A stretch of 64,000 nt of DNA from Gliomastix tumulicola (lineage: Eukaryota > Ascomycota > Sordariomycetes > Hypocreales > Bionectriaceae), in NCBI GenBank assembly GCA_001599755.1, contig BCHX01000001.1:5518001-5582000 (forward strand), written 5' to 3'. Below are positions 22,276 through 32,688 of the stretch, one piece after another. Position 1 is the stretch's first letter. The number at the start of each line of letters is the position of its first letter. Under the pieces are notes generated by a model, which saw only the letters and a program-made list of their open reading frames with translations, was not told where the DNA came from and ran no database searches. The position numbers and the translations under genes were made by a program.

Positions 22276-24540
22276 TTAAGCGGGCGACTTGCTTGGGGGC
22301 GCGGAACCGCCGTTCTGTCGAGGGTCGTTACCGCTCACAGAGAGACCTCCGATACCGCTGGACAGGAAAGCAAAGGGGTCATTCTCGTTGCCAGGGCCAC
22401 CTCCGTTGTTGGCGTTAGGGTTGCCCCCGTAGAAGTTGTTTGAGGGGCCTGCAGAAGCCGGACCGTTAGTCGCGGACTGGAAGGCCGCCTCAGCAGCCCT
22501 GCTATCGAATGGCCCGGCTGAGTGTGAGCCGGGCGCGGCACCGAAGCCCTGGGTGTTCAAGGCAGTGGGGTAGCCACCACCACCGCCTCCCAGACCGGAC
22601 GGCAGGAAGTGGCTGGGAGGGCCGCCAAACTGCTGGTTGTAGCCACCCGAGCCGGTACCGAAGGGGGGTCCGGAGGAGAACGGGCCAGGGCCCGGGGGGC
22701 CGGGCGTGCCAGCCATAGAGCCCTGGCTCATGCCATACTGAGACGTAGAGTCAATGGACGAAGGGTAGCCGGAGTCGGCAACCACCGCAGCTCCAGCTCG
22801 GCTCGCACCGCAGCGAAGACAGCAGACATTCTTAGCGAAGTTGTGGTAACCGCAAACCTCGTTACCGCACTTCCAGTCACCAGCACGGAAGGGGACAACG
22901 CCACTCCCGCCACCCATCCGTCCGCCGTGGCCACCCATGTGGCCGTGATGGCCGCCGTGGTGGGGAGGCGGCATCATAGGAGGGGGACCATAACCACCCC
23001 CGAAGCCGTATCCCTGGCCACCCATGTCTCCCGAAGGACCCGAGCCCGCAGCGGGGAACGAGCATCGGAAGCAGGCCGTTCGGCGCTGGAAGTTGGAGAA
23101 GCCGCAAGAGGGGCACGTCCAGTCGCCAGGACGGGGTCGGTTCTTGCTCGGGGGGAAGGGGGTCAGGATGTCCTGAGCCCGGTCCAGAACACGGCTCGAA
23201 GACGGGGAGACCTCGATGGCCTTCTCATTCAGCGCTCGTCCGTTCATGCACAAACTCTCGGCAGCCTAAGGAGGGAGGAGCAGCGATGTTAGTGTCAAAG
23301 TCGAAGCTATCGATCATCCTTCCTTCTTCTTCTTCTCCATGGTAAGACGTACCTCCTCGTGGGACGAGAACACGGCAAAGCCGGTGCCGGTAGGCTTGTG
23401 CTGCTCCGGAGTCCGCAGAGTCCAAAAGGCTATGGGACGACCGCCAAACTGCGTGAACCAGCTCTCCAGCTCGGACTGCGTGGTGTCGTGGGGGAGACCC
23501 GACATGTGGAGAACCTTGCTTCTTTCGGACAGAAAAGCTCGCACATCAGCGCGGGCATCCATGGGCCGAGTGAGGACGTCGGGGTGCTCCTGACGAGGCT
23601 GTGACTTCCGGATCAGCCCTCGCAGAACACGGGCAAGGGTGACGGCCTCCTCCATGGCGCGGCGTGGAGACGCGGGCGCCAAGGCCTGCAGATGGAAGGG
23701 GAGGTTGTGCTTGATGGGAGCACTCGACTGGACGGGCTCCACCTCGAGAGCGGCGCAGATGTTAGACAGCATCGAGGGCCCGAAGGGAAGCGACTCGGGG
23801 TGGTGCTGCTGCCACCGCTGGTACTCTGTCCGCAGGTCAAAGGTGCGCGAGTGCTGCAGATATGGAGGCAGAACGACGGCCTTGTCGCGGGCCTCGCGGG
23901 GCAGCTGGACTCGCAGGTCCCAGGCATCGAGCGTAACGAAGACGAAGTCGAGGTTCTTAGACGTCAAATGGTCGGTAGCGAACGTGTCGAAACGCGCGAC
24001 GGCGTCCCGGAAGGTGCCCGCATTGCGCACATGCTCCCACGTCAGGGTTGTCAAGCTCGCTGCAAAACGTTAGCTCCAGGACAAACAAGAGACAAGCTCG
24101 GACGAGGCGAGGTCAGGGAAAGAGAGCTATCTCGGCTTGCTTCTGCAGGTACAAGATGCCGAGATATCCAAGCTCGGGGGTGTAGGTATAGGCAGTGTAT
24201 ATCAGGTCGGCGAGGGCAGCAGAGGGCTGTAGGGCAAGGTTTTGAATTGGCTTTTGGACGTACTGCAAAGTGGAGTGATGGGAGTATTGACGGGCTTGAC
24301 GAGGACGCTCTCGTGGGTGATCTATGCATCGTGTAAGCCAGGAAGCAGGTCTATTGTGTATGATAGCATCCGGGGGCTCACCTCCTCGAGCGTATTCGCA
24401 TCGAGCAGAATCCAGCCAAGCTCGATGACCTCCGCCGAGTCCTTGGTCACGTATACACCATGCTCGTCACAGGTGGTCGCGACGTGGATCACGACGTAAC
24501 GATCGACGGAGAAGGAAGAGACTGGCTGCTGCGAAGACAT
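22276..24540 (-). CDS. Nrp1-like RNA-binding protein: degenerate DEDDh exonuclease fold, RRM and two RanBP2 zinc fingers
   Basis: Exons 24540-24382, 24321-24264, 24059-23353 and 23265-22276, 637 residues. Residues ~14-220 have an ERI1-like exonuclease fold (TKDSAEVIELGWILLD, CTSLTTLTWEHV, LDAWDLRVQLP). The catalytic signature VIDxExT reads VIHVATT, so the first Asp is His19 and the Glu is Ala21, and the terminal HxxxxD motif is also not recognisable. An RRM follows (about 254-330; KVLHMSGLPHD, GTGFAVFSSHEEA). Two RanBP2 fingers follow: GDWTCPSCGFSNFQRRTACFRC (354-376, four Cys) and GDWKCGNEVCGYHNF..CCLRC (435-462), separated and trailed by Gly/Pro/His-rich sequence. This order resembles the yeast Asn-rich protein Nrp1. 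RNA binding is likely; nuclease activity is not. The third intron (24060-24263, 204 nt) is long for this window. Confidence 0.85.
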
Positions 24541-26317
24541 GATGCCAAAAGACGGAAGCCCGTGCGGGTACACGGGGAAGCACTTCGACCGGGGTTGCAG
24601 GCGAGGAAGTGTTTGCAGAGAAGCAAACACAGGAAGAGGAACAAGACACGACGAGAGCCCACTTGACGGAGGTTTAGTTAGTGCAAGGTCAGCCAGCGAC
24701 GGGACGGGAAAGGGAAAAATTGTCCCCCCAACTCACCGATTAGAAACGACGAAGCTTGCGACCCAGCTCGGCCCAAACAGACAGCCGAGGGCGAAGCAAA
24801 GGAGAAAGGGGGAAGGGGAGAAAGAAGGGGTGGAAGGAGGCCACGAGAACTGCTGAGGCCGCGATGTTGAGGTTTAGGTTTGGAGGTTTCCAAGGAGAAG
24901 CGTGGCGTGGCACTGCTTGAATCAACGGGAAGCTTCAGGAGGTGCCGCCAGAAGCACTGGACGCCGTTGGTGGGAACTGTGGAGAGGGCTTCAGTGGGCA
25001 GCGTCAGAGATTGGTGCAGCCCAGCGCCCTGCTGGTGGAGGTCGAGGCCCAGGCGTCCGTGCTGCTGTGCCTGCGACTGGCCCTGTGGACGGCCCTGTAG
25101 GCGGCCCTGTAGGCGGCTCCCTGCCTGTGTTCCAGGCGGGCGGGCAGCACCACTCGGGGGTGGCATGTCACTGTAAAGTCACTACCGTCTCAACCTTGGC
25201 CGCTGTGACGAAAGCCCTGGACGCACCATGAGGCTGCGAGCCGGGCGCCAATTGGCCTCAAGAGAGCCGATGGGCGGGTAAAAATAGCACAATAGAAACC
25301 CTCACTATGTCATGAATGCATTCCCCGCCCCGAGCTCGAAGATATTGCCGCTGGTGGTCCACGCGCCCAGCAGCTGAGGCCGTGATAACGTGGAGTTCAG
25401 GCGGTTGTGGCCCCCATCTGAAGGACTTGAACAGTACCTCGCCGCCAGCTTGCCGTACAGTGCCCAACAGGGGAAGACACCGCCACGCGGGTACTGCCTT
25501 TTAGTGGGGTTCCCTTGCACTGGGATTTATCAAGTCTCCGGCTACCCGCATCGAATCATGCCCGTCGGTCTGTGGCAGTCACACGGTCCGAGGGTGCTTT
25601 TGCTGGTCTAGCACGAGCAATAGTTCGTACGATACCTGCTCTTTGGTCTCATCTCACCGCAGACCGGAACCTGGGGCATTCGGATTGGGAATCTCCAGAC
25701 TGAACATGCGGCTTTGGCTGAATTGTTGGCAGCTGAAGCAATGGCAGCCAGCCAAGCCTACAGCGATCCACTAATCCGGAGCACCTCCAACTAGAACTGT
25801 CATCTGCCACTTCTCAGCGTCAACGTCAGTCCACCAGCCTGGGTTTGTAATACAATACGTCGGTTTTCGGGATTGATACCTATCCTATCAGCTTCTCTCT
25901 GTGGCTCATCCGGTGCCATTGTTGCATGTGTTTGTGCTCCGTCAATAGCTTACCTGCAGGGGGTGATATTCTTGAGCGTGCCTTGCAGTACGTCACGACA
26001 GGAAGCCTACTAAGTACCAGTAGTAGTGATGCTGGCTTTATAATACAGTCGATGCTCAGCTTGTCATGAGATGAGATGTTGATGCACTGAGGAGAGCCTG
26101 ATTTCGTCTTCTTAAGGACATTTCGTCAATTTTACACCGACTCTGTCTCGAGGCAACCCTGGTCATCCTCCATGGTCCCTGCATCTCGCTTGCAAGCCCC
26201 GCTTTGCAATGGTATCGAGGCTCACAGAAACATCATAGCTGTGCCGCATATTGTTCAATACACGCCATCGACGATGGCTAAGGGCTTAGCATTGGTGACG
26301 GGGGCTCTACTCCAGGA
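24541..26317. other. Intergenic region upstream of the Nrp1-like gene
   Basis: About 1.8 kb. An open frame on the minus strand at 24678-25166 is Gln/Gly/Pro-rich without a domain. It probably reflects the pre-start leader of the Nrp1-like gene. 25200-26317 shows no gene, RNA or repeat that I can support. Confidence 0.5.
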
Positions 26318-27268
26318 TCACTCGATTCGGCCAATGTTCAACCCTAGGTCAAACGGCTGTATGAAGGCCCTGATCGCCTCCAGAGGGACTCCCCGCCTCA
26401 TGGCCGTCTGATCATCCCAAGATGAGTGTAGGCCAATCAGCCTGCCACTTCGTCTGTCCAAGATAGGTGCGCCGCTGTGACCCCAATACGTCCAGCAGTC
26501 ATGCATCAGTGCGCCGATCTCCGAGTTGTCTTGAGGATCCTGGCCGTCAGCATAGCCGCGGAACGCCCCCGTGCTGAGGTGAAGCACATCGTAGTCTGTC
26601 TTGACGCCCGGTTCGGCGGCCTCGAGGTCCTCGCTGCCGGGATGACCAATACACACGAGCCTGGCATCGGTAGACGGCGGCTCGTCAGCTAATGCGGCGT
26701 ATGGGAAGCCACGGGGGGTTCCCTCCAACGAAGTATTTTGGCTCGGTAGTTGCGCAGAAACGATCCGGAGCAGGGCTAGGTCCCGACGCATATCCCATGA
26801 AGCACACTTCGCCCCGACGACCCGCCCATCGGCAAACAGCAGCCAGTGGATCTTCTCGTAGTCGAGTTCGTCCTCGGTCTCGGCGACGCAGTGCGAGCAG
26901 GTCAGAAGCAGCCCTTCCGGCGACACGCACACGGCCGTGCCAGCCTCCTCCTGGGCGAACACAAGCGAGGCTAGCACGGCAGTCCCGTATACTCGAAAGT
27001 CTCTCGGTATCTCAACTTTATACGTCCGCAAATAGGCTTGCTTCTTCAGCAAGAGCTGATGGTCCTTCCGCGGCAACCGAGTTAGAGACGCAGGCAGACG
27101 GTCTGGGAGCTCTTCGATCTGTGTGCCTTGGGCTGTGTCGGCATTGTGATCGGCGGGGGCTGGCGGCGCGTCGAGAGAATCGGAGAGGAGCTCGCGAAGC
27201 TGTTTCGTTCGCTGACGGGTGCGTCTCGGAGACGATTCTTGCTGGGCCTGCGGGGGCTGGACCATCAT
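26318..27268 (-). CDS. Intracellular trypsin-like serine protease
   Basis: Intronless, 316 residues from the ATG at 27268 (an adjacent ATG at 27265 is equally possible). The chymotrypsin-fold triad is His126 (GLLLTCSHCVAE), Asp163 (RRDLALLRI) and Ser265 (YWGHSGAPIL), with the trailing GRLIGLHSS strand. The protein has no signal peptide; its N-terminus is basic (SPRRTRQRTKQLREL) and looks disordered, so it should be cytosolic, nuclear or organellar and not secreted. The pattern fits trypsin-like peptidase domains of the HtrA/Trypsin_2 type, but no PDZ domain follows. Substrate is unknown. Confidence 0.82.
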   Translation of the reverse strand: MMVQPPQAQQESSPRRTRQRTKQLRELLSDSLDAPPAPADHNADTAQGTQIEELPDRLPASLTRLPRKDHQLLLKKQAYLRTYKVEIPRDFRVYGTAVLASLVFAQEEAGTAVCVSPEGLLLTCSHCVAETEDELDYEKIHWLLFADGRVVGAKCASWDMRRDLALLRIVSAQLPSQNTSLEGTPRGFPYAALADEPPSTDARLVCIGHPGSEDLEAAEPGVKTDYDVLHLSTGAFRGYADGQDPQDNSEIGALMHDCWTYWGHSGAPILDRRSGRLIGLHSSWDDQTAMRRGVPLEAIRAFIQPFDLGLNIGRIE

Positions 27269-28317
27269 GATGCCTGTCACAGGACTTGTGTCTCAGGCGT
27301 AGCGCTACGATTGGAGGTCGTCATGATGGCGAAACGAAGAGGCATCGAGGGGAGGCGTCGTCGCGCATTGTCGTCGGATTCACGGTCACCTCCAAGTCCC
27401 CACAAGGCTGCTGCCTGGATCCTTGCAGGATGACACGCAGGACCGGACGCGGGACTCCATTCCTTTTAGGACTGAGGTCGCCATGGTCAGGTCTCTGCAT
27501 GTAGGCATAGCTTTCAGCATGAGAGCTTCGTGCTCGTGGCCGCCGGTAACAAAGTTGGTACGACGATGAAGTTGACAACCCTTGAATGCGGCTGCTGGTG
27601 GCACCGAGGTACCGATATTCTGTCCCGCCCCACCAGCTACAATAAATGACCCGGCACTCGTTAGCGATCAGCCGGGTGACAGAAACACCACACCCTCAAT
27701 GTGCAAGCACGGAGGATATGTAGCTTTTATGTCACCTAAAGAGCCATAAAGGATTCAAATGCGATCCATGACGAACTTTCCCATCACGCCCTGGCCTCCA
27801 AATGAAGCCCTCTATTATCCTATATTATAGATCAGAGGCAGCTGAAGAATCAAGAGTACAAGCCGCCTCGGCACAGAGCAAACCTGCATGCTAGAAGCCG
27901 AGCCTCTCATCCCCACCTTGGCATCTGTACTTAGTAACCTGAACTTTCAGGCGCTGTCGTGCAGAATTCCCATCATGTGAACGCGCAAGAATGTCTTGCC
28001 CACGTCATTGACAGCCCACCTGCGCATTCGCTCAAGCCTCAATTCACTGCCTCCCTTTGCTCACAGGGCCAATACACCGCCGCATCTAGTAAACTCGGCC
28101 GTGATTCCTGCTTTCTGCCCAAACTTAATTCGCATCGATCTAGAACCATTCGCTTCTTTTCTTTCTTTTTTTTTGCCCCAACATCCAGATATAAGACCCG
28201 CCTGCCGCAACATCTCGACTTGCCTCGTCATCTGTCTTTCCACTGCACACGCGAGCACATTCACACGCAGCTACCCTAGAACAACAACCGACGAGAAGTG
28301 CCTCGACCGCCGCCATC
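27269..28317. promoter_or_regulatory. Divergent intergenic region, protease gene and PMP3 gene
   Basis: 1.05 kb with no supported gene. The last ~180 bp before 28318 are pyrimidine-rich on the + strand (T/C runs at 28148-28180), as expected for the leader of a highly expressed small gene. Confidence 0.5.
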
Positions 28318-28726
28318 ATGGGTGTCGCTTCAGCTATTTGTGTGATTCTCATCACTATACTCTGTAAGTCGTCCCTCCACTACGCATCGCTACGTGTTAG
28401 TCCAGCTAACGAGAGGTCCTAGTCCCGCCCATCGGAGTATACATCAAAGCAGGATGTGGCATGGGTAAGCGCTACAACAGGTCCTACAGCTCGTCTCTGG
28501 CTCACCACTCACACGGCCTACAGATCTATTCATCAACATCTGCCTGACCATTCTTGGGTACATCCCGGGACACATACACGCCTTCTACATATTATTCGTC
28601 TATTACGACCGGCGCGAGCAGTCGCACCACGGGCGCTTCGCGACGCACCGCGCGCCAGGCATCTACTCAGAGCATGTCCAGACGGGCGGCATGGGCTATG
28701 GCACGATCACGCAGCCCACCCACTGA
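28318..28726 (+). CDS. pmp3: PMP3/UPF0057-family plasma membrane proteolipid
   Basis: Exons 28318-28363, 28423-28464 and 28524-28726 give 96 residues. Two hydrophobic segments (about 4-22 and 32-52) carry the family signature FPPIGVYIKAGCGMDLFINI and LTILGYIPGHIHAFYI. PMP3 proteins are small membrane proteins that affect membrane potential and cation sensitivity in yeast. Yeast Pmp3 is 55 residues; here a hydrophilic tail of about 40 residues (YDRREQSHHGRF...) is added, as in the longer Sna-type members. The ORF is split over three exons, so no single open frame reveals it. Membership is certain from the signature; the exact paralogue is not. Confidence 0.93.
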
Positions 28727-30161
28727 TGAGAGGCCAGGCAGGCGTGAGCGACGGCTAGCTTGTACGTGGGAATGGACCGTGGAGGGGAAGGGGGGGAAAA
28801 GGGAGGGGGAGGGGCGTTCCGAGCTTGCGGTTAATGATTGCTATGAGCGGGCCCAGCGAGGTTCATACGAGAAGAATGCCAATACCATGCATCGATCGAT
28901 CCAAGCTCTCTGACTGTGCGCATCTCATCTGGTGACAGAAGTTTAACTGTCAGAGTTCGTCCCGTCGCTCAACAACAAAGAAGGGGGTGTCGGCAGAGTA
29001 AAAGCTTGCGTCTGCCTGCGACAGTGACGGGAATGTGATGGTTGCTGAGCTGGCATCGGTGTGGTCGGTCGAGACTAGACACCTGTCTCACGGCTATTGA
29101 CCCGTTCACCTGTTAGTTCCACTGGCCATCCCTGTCTGGTTTGTGACGAGATGTGATGGGATGTGCAGCACTGCAGAGACAGTGTGGCGGCTGCTTATTA
29201 GCTGCCGTTCCTGATCGACCTTGGTCTCACGTTTTTCTGTGCGCCTTTGTGTCTCACGCCTGCTCGACGTGTTTCATCGCCAATGCCTCATGTGGCGAGG
29301 CAATCGAGCGCCGCACGACGAGTCTGCGAATGATGCATCGAAAGGCGCTGTTGTCGGTGGTATTGGCTGGTGTCGAATGGCCGTGAGAGCTGAAAAGCGA
29401 CGGTTCATGGGTTTCAAACCATCCAATTGGACTAAAATGCAGGTCCATAAAACGCATCCGTAAATCAGAGGCCACCACGACAACTCACGCCTCCACTCGC
29501 TGTCTCCCACTCTCCTCCCATCCATCCATCCATCCCTCCCGATTCCAGAAAGGCGCCCATTGTCTGGCTGCTGTGTTCTCTCGCTACTTGCTTATTTCAC
29601 CCCCGCCGGAACCGTCTCTCAATTCCATTCGCAGCTGCAGTTCTCGTAGCTCCACCGCAGAACATTCGACGCCTTCTATTCGCTGTGGCTCCCACCCCAG
29701 AAGGACCCTTTGGCAGGACCTCCACCCAAAAGACCCAACCTCGAACGTCTCTCTCCTCCGTCTCTGCCTCTCCCGATATCCAGACGTTCATCCCTCCCAC
29801 CCCCTCCGATCACAACTTTTCTTCTTCTCCCCTGCACCAAACGCCAGCACTTGCATCGACGCTCGATCTACCCCTCTCGAGGGACCATGGAATAGTCCGC
29901 ATTCTGCACAAGTCACCCGTGCGCCGCGTCCAACAGACAGTCTCCCATCGCTGCAGGCAGCATGTGTCCGGCATCCTCCAAGTTGCAGCTGTAACCAGTC
30001 CCAGTCTCAATCCTCGGTGGGCCTCCGTACCGCGCGTTCTGCAAGACACGGCACGTCTGCAAGACAGCGAACAGCACTTCCCGCTCGGCCTCTGCACGCC
30101 CACTTCCTTGCAGCACACATCGAGCTGTTCTCGCACCCGACGGGGACACTTCGCATCTAGG

Positions 30162-30192
<31 letters not shown>

Positions 30193-30240
30193 GCAGGTTC
30201 ACATATATGACCAAGTGTACCTCGCCAACCCGAACCAGCC
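28727..30240. promoter_or_regulatory. Intergenic region and long pyrimidine-rich leader of the Ser-rich protein gene
   Basis: 28727-29500 holds nothing I can support. A (CATC)n run lies at about 29520-29536. From 29500 to 30240 the + strand is C/T-rich with a perfect (GCA)9-10 run at 30162-30190 just before the ATG at 30241. Open frames overlapping this part start and stop inside it and have no domain, so a 5' leader is the likely reading. Confidence 0.5.
30162..30190 (+). repeat. GCA trinucleotide microsatellite
   Basis: A perfect GCA run of 29 bases, about 50 bp before the start codon at 30241 and probably inside the transcribed leader. Confidence 0.95.
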
Positions 30241-31812
30241 ATGTCTTCTCCGCCGACATCCCAGTACCATCCCCCGCCCTCCTCTGAACCTCCCCGGCAG
30301 CACCAGAGAACAACCTCGGATGAATCGTCCGCCTCTGCTGCTGGCAGCCGTTCTCCCCCGTCCGAATCTCGAGGCCCCTCGGCGACATTTCCGTTCTCCT
30401 TCATCCGGACCTCGCAGTCCAAACAGACCTCAACGAGCATCATCCCCTCGACGGCAGAGGGCAAGGCCATCCCCGTCGACGATTCGACCGTCGAGAACCG
30501 TACGACGGCCCTGAGGGAACTCAACAGCCACTACCCCAGCCGCCACCGATACGAGAAGTCCACCGGTGCACAGAGCAGCACATACTCCGAACCCGTCATC
30601 GTCCGCAGCTACTACTCCCCGGTATCCCCGCGTCCGGCCGCTTCATCTCGTGGCACTGGTGGTAGCATCGGTGGTGTTGTTGTCCACGGTCCGTCCGGGG
30701 CAAAGTCCCAAGCCGGAAGCGCCGTGAGCCGCGAATCACGAGGTCTGCCTTTTGTCACGACAGTCGCGTCGGCCCGGACTGGCATGATGAGCAGGATGCC
30801 CCGCCTCCAGCAGAACAGCAAGCTGCCGCCCAGCCAGGCAGATGATGCCCAGGCTAAACTCCCGCCCATCGAGGCATTCACATTCAAGAGCTTCATCGCG
30901 AACATGGAGGCGCAGAACAGCCCCACGAGCGATATCAACGCGGACCTGGACCGCATCGCCGAGATATGCGCCCGGTCCAGATACTCCCTGAGTAATCAGT
31001 ACGAGGTGCACTACGCGCCTCACGGCTCGGGATCGTCCTTCCTTGGGGGCTCAAACCAGGCAAATGAGCCCCAGGGCCCCACGTTGCAGGCCGTCTCTTC
31101 AGACGACGAACGCAGCCTGAAGCGTCAGAGACGGAGACGAAACGGTGCTAGGAGGAGCAGCAGGGCCATGGGCACCTTGGAGACCATCATGTCCTCCAGT
31201 CGATCCTCCGACGAGGAGAGATCAAAGAAGAAATCCGCCGCGGAACTGGCAGACGAAGTCCGTGGCCGCGCCACGAGGAAGTCGGCCGACGACGCATCCA
31301 CAACCAGCTCCTCGCCCATCGCTGCTGAAGACCAGCGCCCTTCAAATGATGCACCGAAACCAACGACCCCGTCAAAGAGTAAGGCCTCCCTGGCCCTCAT
31401 CGACGGACAAGCTCTCGGCCCCGGTCCGAGCAACTCAAATACCACACCACACGGCTCCGTCACCGGCCTCGTCAGCGAGCTTGCCCTCCCCCAGGCATCT
31501 ACCAGCCAGCTCGAGCTCCGCACCGCCCCGGAGCAGCCCCCCAAGCAGACGACCGTCTACACCACACCGAAGAGGGCCGCCACCTCGGAGAACCTGGCCG
31601 TCACCGTGGCCAAGGGCTCCATCTCCCCCGCTGGCCGCAAAAGCCAGAGCTCGGGGCTTCTCTCGGCCATTGGCGGATGGCTACCGTGGTTGTCGTCAGG
31701 CGACGGTACTCGCCGCTCCTCCGGCCGTGCAGAGGGTAGCCTCCGGCAACTGCTTCGGACTACCAGTCCGAGCAGCGATGCAAAAGGGAAGGGACTTGCT
31801 ATTGAGGCGTGA
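30241..31812 (+). CDS. Disordered Ser/Pro-rich protein of unknown function
   Basis: Intronless, 523 residues, with no domain I recognise. The N-terminal ~200 residues are Ser/Pro-rich and lack hydrophobic segments. The only ordered-looking block is near 218-265 (LPPIEAFTFKSFIANMEAQN, NADLDRIAEICARSRYSLSN), which has the look of a conserved short helix motif. A basic run (KRQRRRRNGARRSSR, about 295) could be a nuclear signal. The C-terminal third ends with a Trp-containing segment (GLLSAIGGWLPWLSS). It is convergent with ctk1. Regulation or scaffolding would be guesses; I assign no function. Confidence 0.78.
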   Translation: MSSPPTSQYHPPPSSEPPRQHQRTTSDESSASAAGSRSPPSESRGPSATFPFSFIRTSQSKQTSTSIIPSTAEGKAIPVDDSTVENRTTALRELNSHYPSRHRYEKSTGAQSSTYSEPVIVRSYYSPVSPRPAASSRGTGGSIGGVVVHGPSGAKSQAGSAVSRESRGLPFVTTVASARTGMMSRMPRLQQNSKLPPSQADDAQAKLPPIEAFTFKSFIANMEAQNSPTSDINADLDRIAEICARSRYSLSNQYEVHYAPHGSGSSFLGGSNQANEPQGPTLQAVSSDDERSLKRQRRRRNGARRSSRAMGTLETIMSSSRSSDEERSKKKSAAELADEVRGRATRKSADDASTTSSSPIAAEDQRPSNDAPKPTTPSKSKASLALIDGQALGPGPSNSNTTPHGSVTGLVSELALPQASTSQLELRTAPEQPPKQTTVYTTPKRAATSENLAVTVAKGSISPAGRKSQSSGLLSAIGGWLPWLSSGDGTRRSSGRAEGSLRQLLRTTSPSSDAKGKGLAIEA

Positions 31813-32688
31813 GAGCCACGCTCTTCATCCCCAGACAACTGGGCTTTGTATTTTTTTCTTCTTTTTTTTCGCTTCATACTTATGACCTTGACGAAGTCTA
31901 CGAGTGACGATTGGGTCTTTAGGGAGTCTTTTGCTTTTCATTATTCCCCGGACTGCTAGATAACTAGGCATAAAAAGCCTGCGGGAGCAGGCATTCTACT
32001 GGGATCTGCATTGAGACTTGAGACGGTCTCGCTGAAAAACCGTCTTCAGTAGTTAAATTATCTGTGTATCATTGTCAGACCACTTGTTTCGGGGGTCGTC
32101 GTCCCCCTGGACAGTCTAGTTTAGGGAGCCATGCAAGAGGATATGAATCAAAATCATCTTGTCCCTTCCCAATTACCCCCAGGCCCCAATCCGAGCCAGG
32201 ATTAAGAGCATAAACTGGACTATCTCTCCGCCATAGATGAGGCAGTACAACCAACGAACCACTGGATATAATATACTTATACACATTTCGTAACCCATCT
32301 TCCCAGAAACCGGGGCCCCGGCGGTCGTACACTCGAAACGGTTGCTCGTGGAGTAAGTAGAAGAAAACAACAAGGGCGAAAAAAATAAAATAAAAAGAAA
32401 TTACCACCCGGAAAGCCCTCGTTGATATAGTCCCATCTTTGCCGCCCATACCATTTTGTCGCAGTGGTTTTTGAAACCCTCCTTCTAGGATGATAAAAAA
32501 AAAGAAAAGAAAAACGCCGAGGAACAACAACAGTGCCCAAAGCTAGGGTTTGTCCCAAACTGCTGCATATTGAGTTTCCCAGGTCATGCGGTGACGGGTC
32601 TCATGCGCAGGGTAGAAAGCGAAGAGTAAGAGTTTGTAAGGAAAACGTGCGTGTCCCGTTGTCATGTCATGATTCTTCGAAATCGGTC
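31813..32688. other. Intergenic region between the Ser-rich gene and ctk1
   Basis: 876 bp between two stop codons, AT-richer than the flanking coding DNA, with A/T runs. No gene is supported; it should hold two 3' UTRs. Confidence 0.55.

Noticed and set aside
24678..25166. 162-codon Gln/Gly/Pro-rich minus-strand frame upstream of the Nrp1-like gene
   Set aside because: Composition follows repeated GC-rich words; no start context, splice site or domain.
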